Positions 36,727 through 46,614 of a DNA stretch of 64,000 bases are shown in pieces (the first letter of the stretch is position 1; each line of letters starts with the position of its first letter). The notes below the pieces were generated by a model. The model made no database searches, was not told the DNA's origin, and saw only the letters and a program-made list of their open reading frames with translations. The translations under genes and the position numbers were made by a program. The stretch comes from Gaeumannomyces sp. JS-464 (lineage: Eukaryota > Ascomycota > Sordariomycetes > Magnaporthales > Magnaporthaceae). Where the stretch lies: positions 8,308,001 through 8,372,000 of the forward strand of contig NGZR01000001.1 of NCBI GenBank assembly GCA_002197995.1. Reading direction: 5' to 3'.

Positions 36727-36941
36727 TATTAAGGCTGTTAGGCAGGCAAATAAACGTTAGCAGTAAAGTAGATTGTTGTTCGAGAAAGGGAGGCCCGGAG
36801 GGCCCGACCTGCACAGAATTGGGGTATCCCCAATTTTGTAAAGGGCCGCTAGTGGGGCCCGCCCTTATCTGCGATAAGGGCTGCGGGTTTCCACAAGCCC
36901 CGCACTTTCAGCTATTAACGAGGGCCCTACTAGCCGTGACA
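36727..36941 (-). repeat. Gypsy-3 5' LTR
   Basis: 215 bp homolog of 28,787-29,001, less mutated, ends GTGACA; followed by CGAAG. Confidence 0.92.
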
Positions 36942-37206
36942 CGAAGTTTTAGTTTAAGCTATTTAGTATATAAAGAAACTTTTTTATTATATACTTTTTA
37001 GCTTTTACGCCAAGTTCCTCGATTCGTTGTAATTATTTAAATTATTACGAATCGCTCGTTAGGGATTAATTCGTCGTAATTCCTTAAATCACTACGAATC
37101 CCTAAATGTCACGTGACTTTTAACCTGGTGCGGGCTGGGGGTCCGTTCTTTTGGTCCACCCTTTTTTGGTGTCCCGCCGCCTAACCCCTTACCCCTTTCT
37201 GTAGCA
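36942..37206 (-). mobile_element. Probable remainder of the copy E LTR
   Basis: Begins with the duplicated CGAAG and, for about 40 bp, matches the complement of the Gypsy-1 LTR continuing from 28,786. It then diverges and may end in CTGTAGCA at 37,206. Marks the right edge of strong RIP; base composition rises from here on. Confidence 0.45.
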
Positions 37207-37252
37207 ACGCGTGGATAATAGGGAAGCGGCGCTTAAAAGGATGGAACGTTAA

Positions 37253-37357
37253 ATTGAAATGTTTTGGGCTAAAAAGGAGCTGAGTGAAAGGGAACGTGCA
37301 TTGGAAGCCAGGGAAAATGAGGTGCGAAGGCAATTACAAGAACTGGTTGGTGCATAG
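37253..37357 (+). pseudogene. C-terminal coiled-coil fragment resembling a transposase tail
   Basis: A 34-codon open piece ending in TAG: IEMFWAKKELSERERALEAR followed by ENEVRRQLQELVGA. It is a charged alpha-helical coiled coil of the type found at the C-terminus of fungal DDE (pogo/Fot-like) transposases. A TAA lies directly upstream, so only a fragment remains. Its last codons run into the left arm of the hairpin at 37,340. The family assignment is by resemblance only. Confidence 0.35.
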
Positions 37358-37493
37358 GTAACGCTTAAGCTGTGCCTAGGCAAATATAGGATAGTAACAA
37401 ATTGCATTTGGGCATTTTCTTTTTGCTGTTGCTCGTTACTATCCCATATTTGCCTAGGCACAGCCTAAGCGTTACCTATGCACCAACCAGTTC
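37340..37493. repeat. 59-bp inverted repeat (hairpin) with 36-nt loop
   Basis: Left arm 37,340-37,398 and right arm 37,435-37,493 are reverse complements at 57 of 59 positions. Both mismatches are A in the left arm where the right arm predicts G, so they look like single-strand-biased transitions. Begins GAACTGGTTGG. Could be a foldback or inverted-duplication scar of the adjacent transposon fragment. Confidence 0.9.
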
Positions 37494-38016
37494 CTCCTAT
37501 TAGTAATTAGCATTAATAAATTTTCACCAAGGCAGAGCGTCAAGGAAAACTAGCTTCATGGAGCGCGTACCTTCCGCTGTTGTTAGCGTCAAGAAGGGAG
37601 CGGTGGTTTAATGGTAGAACGCCTGGGACGTCCGATCCATGAATTTGGACGGCAATCCCGCAACCGTAAAGTGCGGGGTCAAATCATGGTCGCTCGAGCT
37701 TCCTCTCTTTCTTCGTTGTTTTTTTCTTATAATATTCACCATGTAGCAGGCATGGTGGGACACAACCTCCGCAGTCACCTTTCCATTCCCATCCGCTATT
37801 CGGCGAGTATAATATAACTGATTTTTCATTCCGCGGGGGAACATGGACGTTCCCTGGGCTCCCCGATGACATATATAGGGGCTCCATCTGATGCACCCTG
37901 TGTTGTACTCCATGTGTTTTTCTGATCAGTCCCAATCATTTTGGCTGTCAAACTCCCGAAAAGCGAGTCGCATTGCCTGACATAGTCACCATCACCGGCA
38001 CCATCACCGCATAGCC
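37494..38016. other. Region upstream of the GST gene
   Basis: Moderate-GC, non-RIP sequence with the tRNA-like feature at 37,598-37,695 and otherwise no gene. It should hold the promoter of the first cluster gene; no certain TATA box or cluster motif was seen. Overlapping reading frames on both strands here look like chance. Confidence 0.5.
37598..37695 (+). tRNA. tRNA-like sequence, possibly intron-containing or degenerate
   Basis: Contains an A-box-like GGTTTAATGGTAGAAC and a B-box-like GGGGTCAAATC. Outer 7-nt arms GAGCGGT/GTCGCTC pair with two wobbles. Internal complementary pairs GTCC...GGAC and CCCGC...GCGGG are present. The T stem does not pair well and the 98-nt length is atypical, so a pseudo-tRNA is as likely as a functional one. 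Confidence 0.3.
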
Positions 38017-39032
38017 ATGGCTTCCAGGCCCGATGATATCCCAAAAGACTCGCTTGTGCTCTACGTCGTCAAAGGTGATTTGGGCCCGTTCAAAACGGTC
38101 CCCAGGCTTGCTGGGCACTAATACTAACACCAAACTACTTTTCCCACAAACACAAAGCGACGCCCACGTCGACGGCAAACACGGTCAAGCCGCTGATCCT
38201 GATGGAGGAGCTGGGCATTAAGCACAGCGTGTATCTGGTGCAGAGCACGGGCGGCGACGCGTGGTTCCACGACGTGAACCCGCACAAGATGGTGCCCGCC
38301 CTCGAGGACGTCGAGTCCCGGGGCGGCCGGCGGCTCAACGTGTGGGAGAGCACCTCGTGCCTGACTTACCTGGCTGACGCGTACGACGCCGGGGGGCTCT
38401 GGAAGGGCGCGGACCTGTGGGAGAGGACGCAGGTCAACAACTGGCTGACGCTGCACACCGCCGCACTGGGGTGAGTTTTGTTGCCGGAAAGCCGGGAAGG
38501 AAAAAAGGAAGACTATGGAATGCCTGCGAGATGGCAATAATTGGCTGACGTCGAAATTACCATCCCACGCGCACGCCCTCCTGGACCTGAGTCTAGTGCT
38601 ACTGGCAAGTATTGGCTATACTTCAGCGCATTTCACCCCGAGAAAATACCCGCAGTAATCGAAAAGTGAGCAAGAGCACTGGAAATCCCCTTTTCCCCAC
38701 TCATCCATGCACCCGTACGCGCCTGTGCATTCCGCGGGCTCTGAAGGATTACTGATCGGCATGTATGCAGGCTCGCAACCAACATCCAAGTGCAGTACGA
38801 TATCCTGGAGCGGCAGCTGGCGAGGCCCGGGCAGGGGTACATAGCGTTACCAGACCGGCCCACCATAGCCGACATCGCCACTCTCCCGTTTGCGACCGAG
38901 GAGCTCGCCGCCAAGGCCGGGCTGGAGATGGCAGAATGGCCGATGCTGCTGGCCTGGAGCAGGAAGATGCTCGAGAGACCGGCTGTCCGGAGGGCGCTCG
39001 AGGCGGTCGGCACCTTTGGGCACGAGGCTTGA
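38017..39032 (+). CDS. Glutathione S-transferase, ETP-type (GliG/SirG-like)
   Basis: Three exons (38,017-38,074; 38,158-38,470; 38,771-39,032) give about 210 residues, normal GST length. The start is MASRPDDIPK; intron 1 has a TACTAAC branch site. The N-terminal thioredoxin-like domain includes LILMEELGI and the cis-Pro/SNAIL-type region HKMVPALED...WESTSCLTYLAD. The C-terminal all-helical domain includes the conserved IADIATLPF. In ETP pathways this enzyme joins two glutathiones to an acyl-imine intermediate and so introduces the sulfur; that role is inferred from the neighbours. It heads the plus-strand run of five genes. No lesion seen. A detoxifying GST is the alternative. Confidence 0.88.
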
Positions 39033-39327
39033 TATTGGGGAAAGTTCCAGACACCTGTCTTTTCTCTTGATTAATTATCACGCATTTGTACGCGCCCCAT
39101 AGGTCAATACTTAGTCGCCGAAGGGGATCTCCTCATGCTAGCTCTGTCGTGGTTTTATTCCATATAATTTCTCTGTCCCTGCAAACCCGTGTAGAGCAAT
39201 ATGCCCAAGGCTCAACGTTCCCCAGCCCGATTGTGGCCAGTAACTGAGCCAAACTAGTTGTCGATTTATCCTTCTCCACCAGCCTGTGTCTCTTGAGTCA
39301 ATCTTTCATTAATCTCGGCTCTCCAGC
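39033..39327. other. Intergenic, GST to first P450
   Basis: 295 bp holding the GST 3' end and the promoter of the P450. No distinct regulatory motif recognised. Confidence 0.4.
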
Positions 39328-41382
39328 ATGGCGGCATCTTCATTTCCCTTCTTGAGCATTGATGCCCAGGCCATCTTGAGCGGCCTGATGGATCGCGTGG
39401 TCGACTATGCAGTGTTCTTCCGCAGCGTTGCTCTAGTGACGCTGATTATCGCCATCCTCAAGCACCGGCTGATGGCATACACATTGAATGTGAGAGCCCG
39501 GATAATCCAGAACTGCCTATTGATCACTGCATGCCCAGGTACCGTACCTACTTGGCCAAGGGCACGGTTGTTATTAACGTGAGACCGTGAAAGCTATTCT
39601 TGAGAACCTTCCACGAGATTAAGGGTCACGACGGCACTGCCCTCGGTGGGCCAACTTTCAAGTGGCCCGATGGCCAAACGGTCGACAAGTTCCTCAAGGG
39701 AGCCCACATGAGCTCGAGGTGGAAGGTATATGGCCCAGTGTATCGGATTTGGACGCCATTTCGGCCAGAAGTGTAGGTCTCTCTTGTACGGAGAAGCCTG
39801 ATCGGGGAACCGGTGATATCTGACACTCAAATTTCACTGCAGCGTCATTACCACCCCCGAGGACGTCCGGGCATTCTACAGCGACTCTCAGTTCCACACC
39901 AAGGCGCCCTCGAGCAACGCCGGCTGGCTCTTCTCGCTTGTCCTGGGGGACTGCCTGGGGCTCATCAGCGGGCGCCGCTGGACCAACCTCCGGCACGAGT
40001 TCGATCCCTTCTTCAGCCACAAGGCGGCGGGCGCCCGCCTGCCGGAGCTGGTGAGGGCCGCCGCGGCCTTCGTCCAGGACGAGTCGGCGGGGCTCTCAGG
40101 CGAGGGCAAGCGCGTCGTGAACGCGGTCGAGTGCTTCGCGCGCTTCCCCTTCTTCCAGGTGGCCGAGATGATCTACGGTCCCCTGGACGCGCCGACGAGG
40201 ACCCGCATGTGGGAGCTGGCGGCGCTGCACACCGAAATCTTTCGGCACATTGTCCAGGGGGAATCCACCGGTACGCCGCGAGCAGGCACCTGGCGCGCTC
40301 GGCGTACGACAAGACGGCAAGGTTCATACGCCAGTGGCGCGATTTCAACCTGGACTTCGCGGCACGGCGGCGGCGAGAGGTGGAGCAGGAGGAAGAGAAG
40401 CAGAAGGAGGGCCACGGGGAGTCCCGGACGACGACGCCGCCGCTGCCGCCGCTGGTGCAGCTGCTCGAGGCGGCTGACCAGGGAAAGGTGTCACTCGACG
40501 AGGTCCTGCAGACGATCGACGAGTCGCTGTTTGCCAACCTCGACGTCACGACGCATGTGCTGACCTGGACCGTCGTCCTCGTCGCCGACCACGCCGAGTT
40601 CCAGAACAGGCTCCGGCGCGAGGTCAGGGCCAACTCGCGCGACGCGGCCGAGCTGCAGGCCTACATCGGCAGAAAGAACACGCTGCTGCACTACACCGTG
40701 CTCGAGTCGCTGCGGGTGCGTCCTCTACTCGGTGAGGAGCATCAATTCCAGGATCAGGTATCAACCTAACTGCTTCTCTGAACCGCTGCTGACCAATCTC
40801 ATCATCGCCCCGAAAGCATTCAACATTCCCGAAAGCTCGCCTGTCGACAAGGTCCTGGGCGGATTCGTGGTGCCCAAGGGGGTAGGTTCTCCGCTTCGTC
40901 TTGATCTTTCGCAGTGGGCTCTGGCATTCCTCTCGCTAATGCATTTTGCCTCCACCCAGACGGACGTAGTCACGGATGTCCACGCCCTCCACCTCCGCAA
41001 TCCTTTCTGGGGAAGAGATCAGCTCCTTTATCGGCCCGAAAGATTTGCCGACTTGAGTGGCGCCGATGTGAGTATTTGCTTTGCCAGCCCGAGAGACTCG
41101 CGTAAACGTGCCCTAGCCTGTGCTGATGCAAGATACGACAAGGTGCGCTACAACCTCGCGACGTTCGGCTTCGGGCCGCGCAAATGCCTAGGCCAGGCTG
41201 TTGCGGAGGTCATGGTCAAGGCAATGCTGGTGGCGTTGGTGCAGAGGTGGGAGCTGTCGGTCGTTGGGGGCAAATCTGACAGCGGGCAGTATGCTGTCGA
41301 CGACGGGAACTGGATACCGCTGTCCAACGTCAGCCTCGGGCTTCGGCCACTAAGCTGGGGGGCGGCGCCTACCAAGGCTTGA
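39328..41382 (+). CDS. Cytochrome P450 monooxygenase, ETP-cluster type, one apparent frameshift
   Basis: Six exons (39,328-39,489; 39,594-39,772; 39,843-40,731; 40,817-40,881; 40,960-41,067; 41,143-41,382), about 547 residues. An N-terminal membrane anchor lies near residues 25-45 (VALVTLIIAI). A substrate-side motif YGPVYRIWTPFRPEV follows. The K-helix ExxR is ESLR at 40,704-40,715 and the heme loop FGFGPRKCLG, with the axial Cys, is at about 41,164-41,193. Likely an ER-bound hydroxylase acting on the pathway scaffold. Within exon 3 the frame changes by one base between about 40,264 and 40,272, beside a short C/G run, while protein similarity continues on both sides; no intron explains it. 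Sequencing error or inactivation. Confidence 0.85.
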
Positions 41383-41591
41383 ACTGTATACGGGCCGGGA
41401 GTGATTGCGGTTATTATTTGTGGGATTGCGCGACACGCTGCACGAAAGCGACGGAGGTCGAATAGGGGATAATAAACACGTTCAAACCGACCAAGTATAG
41501 CAATCGCGGTGTGCAGTTCTAACAAGTCATGGCTCGATAGCCGCCAGAAATCATTTGGCCAAAGTGAAGACGACCTGCTGAGTAAGACAAT

Positions 41592-42943
41592 ATGGAGGAC
41601 GATATCGATCAGCTGACCGCATCGCTGCGGCAGACCCTCAACAGGGTCCAAACTTTGCACAAAGAGAGGGTCGTTGGCTTGTTCGGTACCTCTCTGAGCA
41701 GCGCGTCAAGTGCCTTGCCGGCCGGCGACCTAGTTCTGTGGCAGAAGTGCCTGGACGCCGTTGACCTCCTAGACCAGGTGCAAAAGGCTCTCACGCCTCC
41801 ACTCTACACCCTCGTCGACGCCTTCTTCGGCTTCATCGACAGCAAGGCGCTGCTCTGCGCTGTCCAGCACGGCATCCCTGACGCCTCGCCTCAGGCCCCA
41901 AGACTGCCGAGGAGCTGGCCGCGGCCACCACCCCTCCGCTATCTTCCGAGCGCCTGGGCCAGGTCATGGGCCTGCTGGCGGGCATCGGCGTGGGCTCGTA
42001 CGACGCCGCGTCCGGGACCTACTCCAACAATTCCGTCTCGGACCTCGTCCGGGCCGACCACTGGACCGGCTGGGCCAACTGGGCGACGCTGTACCCGACC
42101 GAGTTTTACGACATGTTCCGCTTCTTGCCGCGGCACCTCGAGGCCGGCGCGCCCCGCACCGCCGCTCAGCTCAACTACGACACGGACCAGGACCTGTACG
42201 CGTTACTCGCGACCAGCGGCCTGGCAGCCACGTTCCACCGCACCCTCGGCGCGGGAGCCACCGCCCAGCTGCCCGGCATGCTCGCTGACTACCCCTGGGC
42301 CGAGATTGAGGACAGGACCGTGCTGGACCTCGGCGCTGGCGGCGGCGAGTTCCTGCTGCGCCTGCTGCAGGCGCACCCGCGCATGCGTGGTGCCATGATG
42401 GAAGTGCCCAGCACCGCCGCGGCGCTGCGCCGCGAGCTCGGCGCCGGCGGCGGCCGGTTCGCTAGCGTGGCAGACCGCGTCGAGGCCGTGCACGAGGGCG
42501 ACTTTCTGCGCGAGGTGCCGCCCGCAGCCGTCTACACCATCAAGTGGTGCCTGCACAACTGGGGCGACGCCGACGCGGCCGCGGTCATGCGGGCGGCGAG
42601 GAGGGCGCTGGTCGATGACGGCGGCGACGACGGCCCCCGACTGCTGGTGATCGAGTCCGTGCTCGAGGAGGGCCCCGGCCGCGCGCGGTCGACCCGCCCC
42701 GCTCGCTACGGCGACCTCATCATGATGGCCTCGGTCGGCGGCAGGGAGCGCCGCGAGGCCGAGTGGGAGGCCCTGGCCGCGGCGACAGGCTGGCGCGTGC
42801 ACCGGGTGTGGAGCGGAACTGCATCCCCTGCTGCATTGACATGCGCCGCGGTCGATGAGGGTAGCTGTCGAGGGAGGGGATACTCGGCGGTGATTACAAC
42901 GGACTTGGGAATTTTAAGCAGTGTTGTAGGTCGGTTATTTTAA
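41592..42943 (+). CDS. SAM-dependent O-methyltransferase (GliM/SirM-like), one apparent frameshift
   Basis: Single-exon gene of about 450 residues, a usual size for fungal class I O-methyltransferases. An N-terminal dimerisation region covers about 1-100 (MEDDIDQLTASLRQTL...). The SAM-binding glycine motif VLDLGAGGGEFLL lies at about 42,320-42,360, and the catalytic-His segment KWCLHNWGD at about 42,544-42,570. The frame changes by one base at about 41,892-41,902, next to a C4 run, with convincing protein on both sides (IPDASPQ before, KTAEELAAAT after). Fungal ETP clusters contain such an enzyme, thought to methylate a phenolic or related hydroxyl. It sits 209 bp after the P450 in the same orientation. 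Confidence 0.87.
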
Positions 42944-43152
42944 GTAACATCGTAACTCGGCTTCATGGTTTGAAGAATCCGGATAGAGTGTGAAACTAAA
43001 GATCATTCGTATAAAAACAAGCTCTCCCTTGGCCTTCCTGAGCCATCCGGATTGCGTGTCCTTCTACTCCTGCAATAACCAACAACGACAAACAAACGCA
43101 AGATTAACCTAAACAGAAACAAGACAGAGGAGAAAAAGTTGCACCAAACAAA

Positions 43153-44142
43153 ATGACGACCCTTTGTTTCATCTTCGAGCTGGAGCCTTCCATGGAGCAG
43201 GCGGCGCGGCAGCTGCTCCTAGAACAGGCCAACCCGCGCTACATGAACGAGTTCCGAGAGCGCGCCGCCCAGGTCCCCTACGAGATTGAGGACATGTGGC
43301 TCGGAAGCCACGATGGCGCGACTGTGTTTGTGGTATACGTAGGCACGTCCCTGGTTGGGCTGCGGCTGTCGGCCTTCTTTGACCTCGTGAGGCCCTACAA
43401 GACGGCCTGGTCGTCAGTACTTCTGCACCATTTCTATGGCTACCTCACTCCAGCTACACGACAGCACATGCTGACTTTATTATTCTCTCTTTCTAATGGG
43501 CACTATTTACAGAGACTGGTGGAACCCCAGATTCCAGGAGCTCACAAACACGAGCAAGGAACGATGGCTGATGGCCGGACAAGAAAAGGGCATGGAGCTC
43601 TTGGTGTCTTGCCGGGCGGGCGGTCTCAGCCCGAAAATGCCAGCAGCGCACGAGGTCACGACCAGCGTGGCCGTCATCGACATGTCCTGCCCGACCCTGG
43701 CAGTGGACGACATGCAGCGTGCGCTGGAGGAGCTCCAGTCCGACGGGCCTGTGCGCGACGCGTGGGCGGCATGGATGCGAGGAAGCGGCTTGGTGTGCAA
43801 GACCATCCTCGCCGTGGCCCATCACCATGCATCTTCATCTGCGGACGACGGCCAACAACAGTCGTTCGCGCTGCTGATGCGCTCCATGACAGCCCGGTCG
43901 AAGGTAGAGCCCGGAGACTCGGCCGGGACCGGCGATAATAATCACCCTGCAATTGTTGGGCCGGCCTTGGCGGCTTGGCGGCAGAGGAATGGGATACTCG
44001 CCGATGCGATCCTGGCCACGCCGCGCCCTGGTCAGGAAGTCTCGGCGTCTATTACCCGTCGTCGCATTTCAGCGAACTCCAATGCGTGTTTGACATGTAT
44101 CCCGGGGCGGCTTGCTGCGAACATACCTCGGGACACATGTGA
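43153..44142 (+). CDS. Conserved-looking protein of unknown function, one apparent frameshift
   Basis: Two exons. Exon 1 runs from ATG 43,153 to about 43,414 (GTCAGT donor). Exon 2 starts after TTTACAG at about 43,513, giving TAWS joined to DWWNPRFQELTN. About 300 residues, no signal peptide or membrane helix, no motif I recognise. Notable parts are EDMWLGSHDGATVFVVYVG and ERWLMAGQEKGMELL. In the original frame it would end at 44,170, but the sequence after about 44,030 is more protein-like one base over (LGVYYPSSHFSELQC, stop at 44,140-44,142), implying a one-base shift beside G/C runs at about 44,020-44,040. It is not the gamma-glutamyl cyclotransferase (GliK type) that might be expected here. 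Confidence 0.6.
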
Positions 44143-44435
44143 GACGGGGGTGAAGCTATCCCCTCTCTAGTTTTTCTGCATTGATGATCTCAATCCGCCA
44201 ACTTCTAGCCCAAAATCAACAACTTATTCCTAGCAAAGTTACCAAACTCCAAGTGCCTAACAAGTTGCTTGTATTTCGCCATCTTTGCCTCCAAATTTTA
44301 CCGTTGCAAGTCGTCATTGTTGTCTGGCAAGTTTCTTGCTCCATCCCTCGTCGCTAACACTCGCGCGCGAGTAGCCAAGTTCAGAGGCCAATCGCGGCAG
44401 CGCTCAGATTGGAGAGAGAAAAAAGAGTACCGAAA

Positions 44436-46302
44436 ATGATTGAAATGCCACATCCATTGCTACTCCTGGCCGCAGCTATGGCCATCTACCTCGCCGTGGT
44501 GTGCCGGATGCTTGTTCACTGGGAGCAGCACGACAAGATCCCCACCGTCGGCCCCCGACGTACTCTGATGCAGTACCTGACCGGTGCCTTTCGTCCCTTT
44601 GAGGTCCGTTGGGGTTTCGAGGGCTACCGCCAGTTCATGTCTCGGGAACACAAGGGAACGCAAGGGGCGTCGGCGTCCGCCGGCTTTCGAGTTTTCCGTG
44701 TCCAGGCCGCGTATGGCTACAGCGTGGTGCTGCCTCCCGAGCTGCTGCAGGAGTACGCGCAAATGGGCCACGACAAAGTGGACTTTATGGCGCCCCCAAG
44801 GGATGTATGTACCCTTACAAGACGGTGCCTGTTTCTTTACCCTTGCAATCGCGCATGTCTGCCCCGCTGTTGAGGCTGAGGTGAAGTGGGATTAGATCCG
44901 CTGATGACTATGTGAGGGAAAAAACAGCACATGTTCTTCGACTACACGGTCACGGACGTAGCCAACGCGTCGGACCACCATGCCAGGGTTGTCAGGGCGC
45001 TGCTGAAGCAGAACCTAGCCGGCGCGACGCAGCTGGCCGCCGAGGAGATCGAGAGGGGCGTGCGGATGGCCTGCGAGAATCCTACCAATATGGAAGAATG
45101 GAGCGCGGCGACCTCGCTGGCAGCGGTGGTGACCTCGGTGGTCGCGCGCTCGACCTCGAGCATCCTCGTCGGCCACCCGCTCTGTCGAAACGAGGACTAC
45201 ATTGGGCTCTGCATCCAGTACGCCGTCCAGATGGAGCAGAGCGCGGCCAGGATCCGGCGGCTGCCCCCGTTCCTGAGGCCGCTTCTCGCCCCGCTATACT
45301 GTCGTGGCCTCAAGGTCCTGCGCAAGCAGGCGCGAGCGCTACTGGAGCCTTTGTTTGCTGTGGAGCAACAGCAGCAGCAGGCGAGCAGCAGGAGCGCGGC
45401 TGCTGCCGACAAGCAAGAAACGGACAAGGAGCCCAGGCCGCCATCGCGCCCCACCACGGCATTTGCGTGGCTTTGCAACACGGTAAGCCCCGGGGACCCC
45501 GAGGGGAAGCTGGATCGACAGGTCGCGCGCATAATGTTCCTCAATGTCATCAGCATCTTCACCGTGTCCATGGCATCCCTCAACGTGTTGTTCGATCTGA
45601 TCGCGCGCCCTGAGGCCAAGGATGCGGTTCTGGCCGAGCTTGCGGAGCTTGGAGGGGGGCCCCCGGCACCGTTGAGCCTGATTCCCTTGGACAGGCTTCG
45701 GAAGCTGGACAGTGCGATTCGAGAGTCGCAGCGGCTGAACCCGACAAACTGGAGTAAGTCCGGCATCAGGCCGACCAGTTTTATGCAAAAACGGTGACTG
45801 ATCAACTTCTTCACGTGGCTCAGTAATACTGGAGGGCAAGGCCATGCAAGACATGACGTTCTCCAACGGCCTGACGGTTAAGCGGGGCACATACCTCAGC
45901 ATGCCTGGCGGCGCCATCCTCCGAAATATGGAGTCCCCAGAACGGCGGCGGCTCGAGTCCAGCGCAGCCGAGAAGAAGCTCGAGGAGCCGGTGGCCCAGT
46001 CGGCGCCAGCGGCCGAGTTTGACGCGCTACGGTTCTTCCGAGACGGCAGCTCGACGAGCCTCGCCACAGCCATCTCGCCGGCAAACTTGACCTTTGGGTA
46101 CGGCCGCATGTCGTGCCCCGGGCGCTACTTTGCCATCAACTCGGTCAAGGCCGTCGTCGCCGCCCTCCTGTGGTCATATGATATCGAGTTTGTTGGTGCA
46201 AGGACGGCGGGGCGCCCGGTCAACATGCAGGCCGGCAACGTCGTGATACCAGATCCCACCGTGTGCGTAAGATTAAGACGGCGTTCGGCTTCCCCGCCCT
46301 GA
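44436..46302 (+). CDS. Cytochrome P450 monooxygenase, second in cluster
   Basis: Three exons (44,436-44,804; 44,928-45,753; 45,824-46,302), about 557 residues, no lesion. ATG 44,436 is preceded by AAA; upstream in-frame codons lack ATG. The membrane anchor PLLLLAAAMAIYLAVVC is near residues 6-22. RVQAAYGYSVVLPPELLQEY and the post-intron HMFFDYTVTD are typical of the fungal P450 group around ent-kaurene-oxidase-like enzymes. ExxR is ESQR at 45,722-45,733. The heme loop FGYGRMSCPG starts at 46,093 with axial Cys at 46,114-46,116. A poly-Gln/Ala/Ser linker interrupts the middle (about 45,366-45,430). Likely oxidises the pathway scaffold. Its 3' end faces the acyltransferase. Confidence 0.9.
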
Positions 46303-46614
46303 CCTGGATGGATGGCTGGCAAACACAACACAAGGAAGAGACGACGTTAACATCAATAGGCCTCTTTATTCCATGCAAGCTTATGGCTATTGTATGTGCA
46401 TGCGATCGTGATCAAGTCCCATAGAGAAAACAAAGAGTAGTGTCATGAAACCAGATATAATTGATTGCGTTTAACTAGACGTAACTTAGTTGACTGTCTC
46501 CAAAAGAAAATCCGTCCTTGTCATGCCCGAGAACTTGTACGCGCCAACAACATACCTACCAAACCACACCCCTTTTAGCCCCAACTTGTCCCCGCCACAA
46601 CGGCCAAACAACCA
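46303..46614. other. Convergent intergenic region
   Basis: 312 bp between the 3' ends of the P450 and the minus-strand acyltransferase. AT-richer, expected to hold both polyadenylation regions; nothing else seen. Confidence 0.45.

Larger units (their letters stand above)
28787..36941 (-). mobile_element. Gypsy-3: chromovirus inserted in the LTR of copy E
   Basis: 8.2 kb element with 215-bp LTRs at 28,787-29,001 and 36,727-36,941 and a perfect 5-bp duplication CGAAG (28,782-28,786; 36,942-36,946). Both LTR copies have TA in place of the usual TG start, while the right copy ends GTGACA. Coding sense is minus: gag about 36,000-33,900, RT around 31,880, RNase H 31,227-30,973, integrase about 30,600-30,300, chromodomain about 29,380-29,288. 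A 132-bp tandem repeat lies in the leader. Confidence 0.92.

Noticed and set aside
40204..40300. A small intron to explain the P450 frame change
   Set aside because: The only GT..AG pairs near the site give introns too short to splice or remove conserved P450 sequence.
43153..44142. Assignment of the unknown gene as GliK-type gamma-glutamyl cyclotransferase
   Set aside because: The GGCT N-terminal YGSN-type motif is missing and no other part matches.
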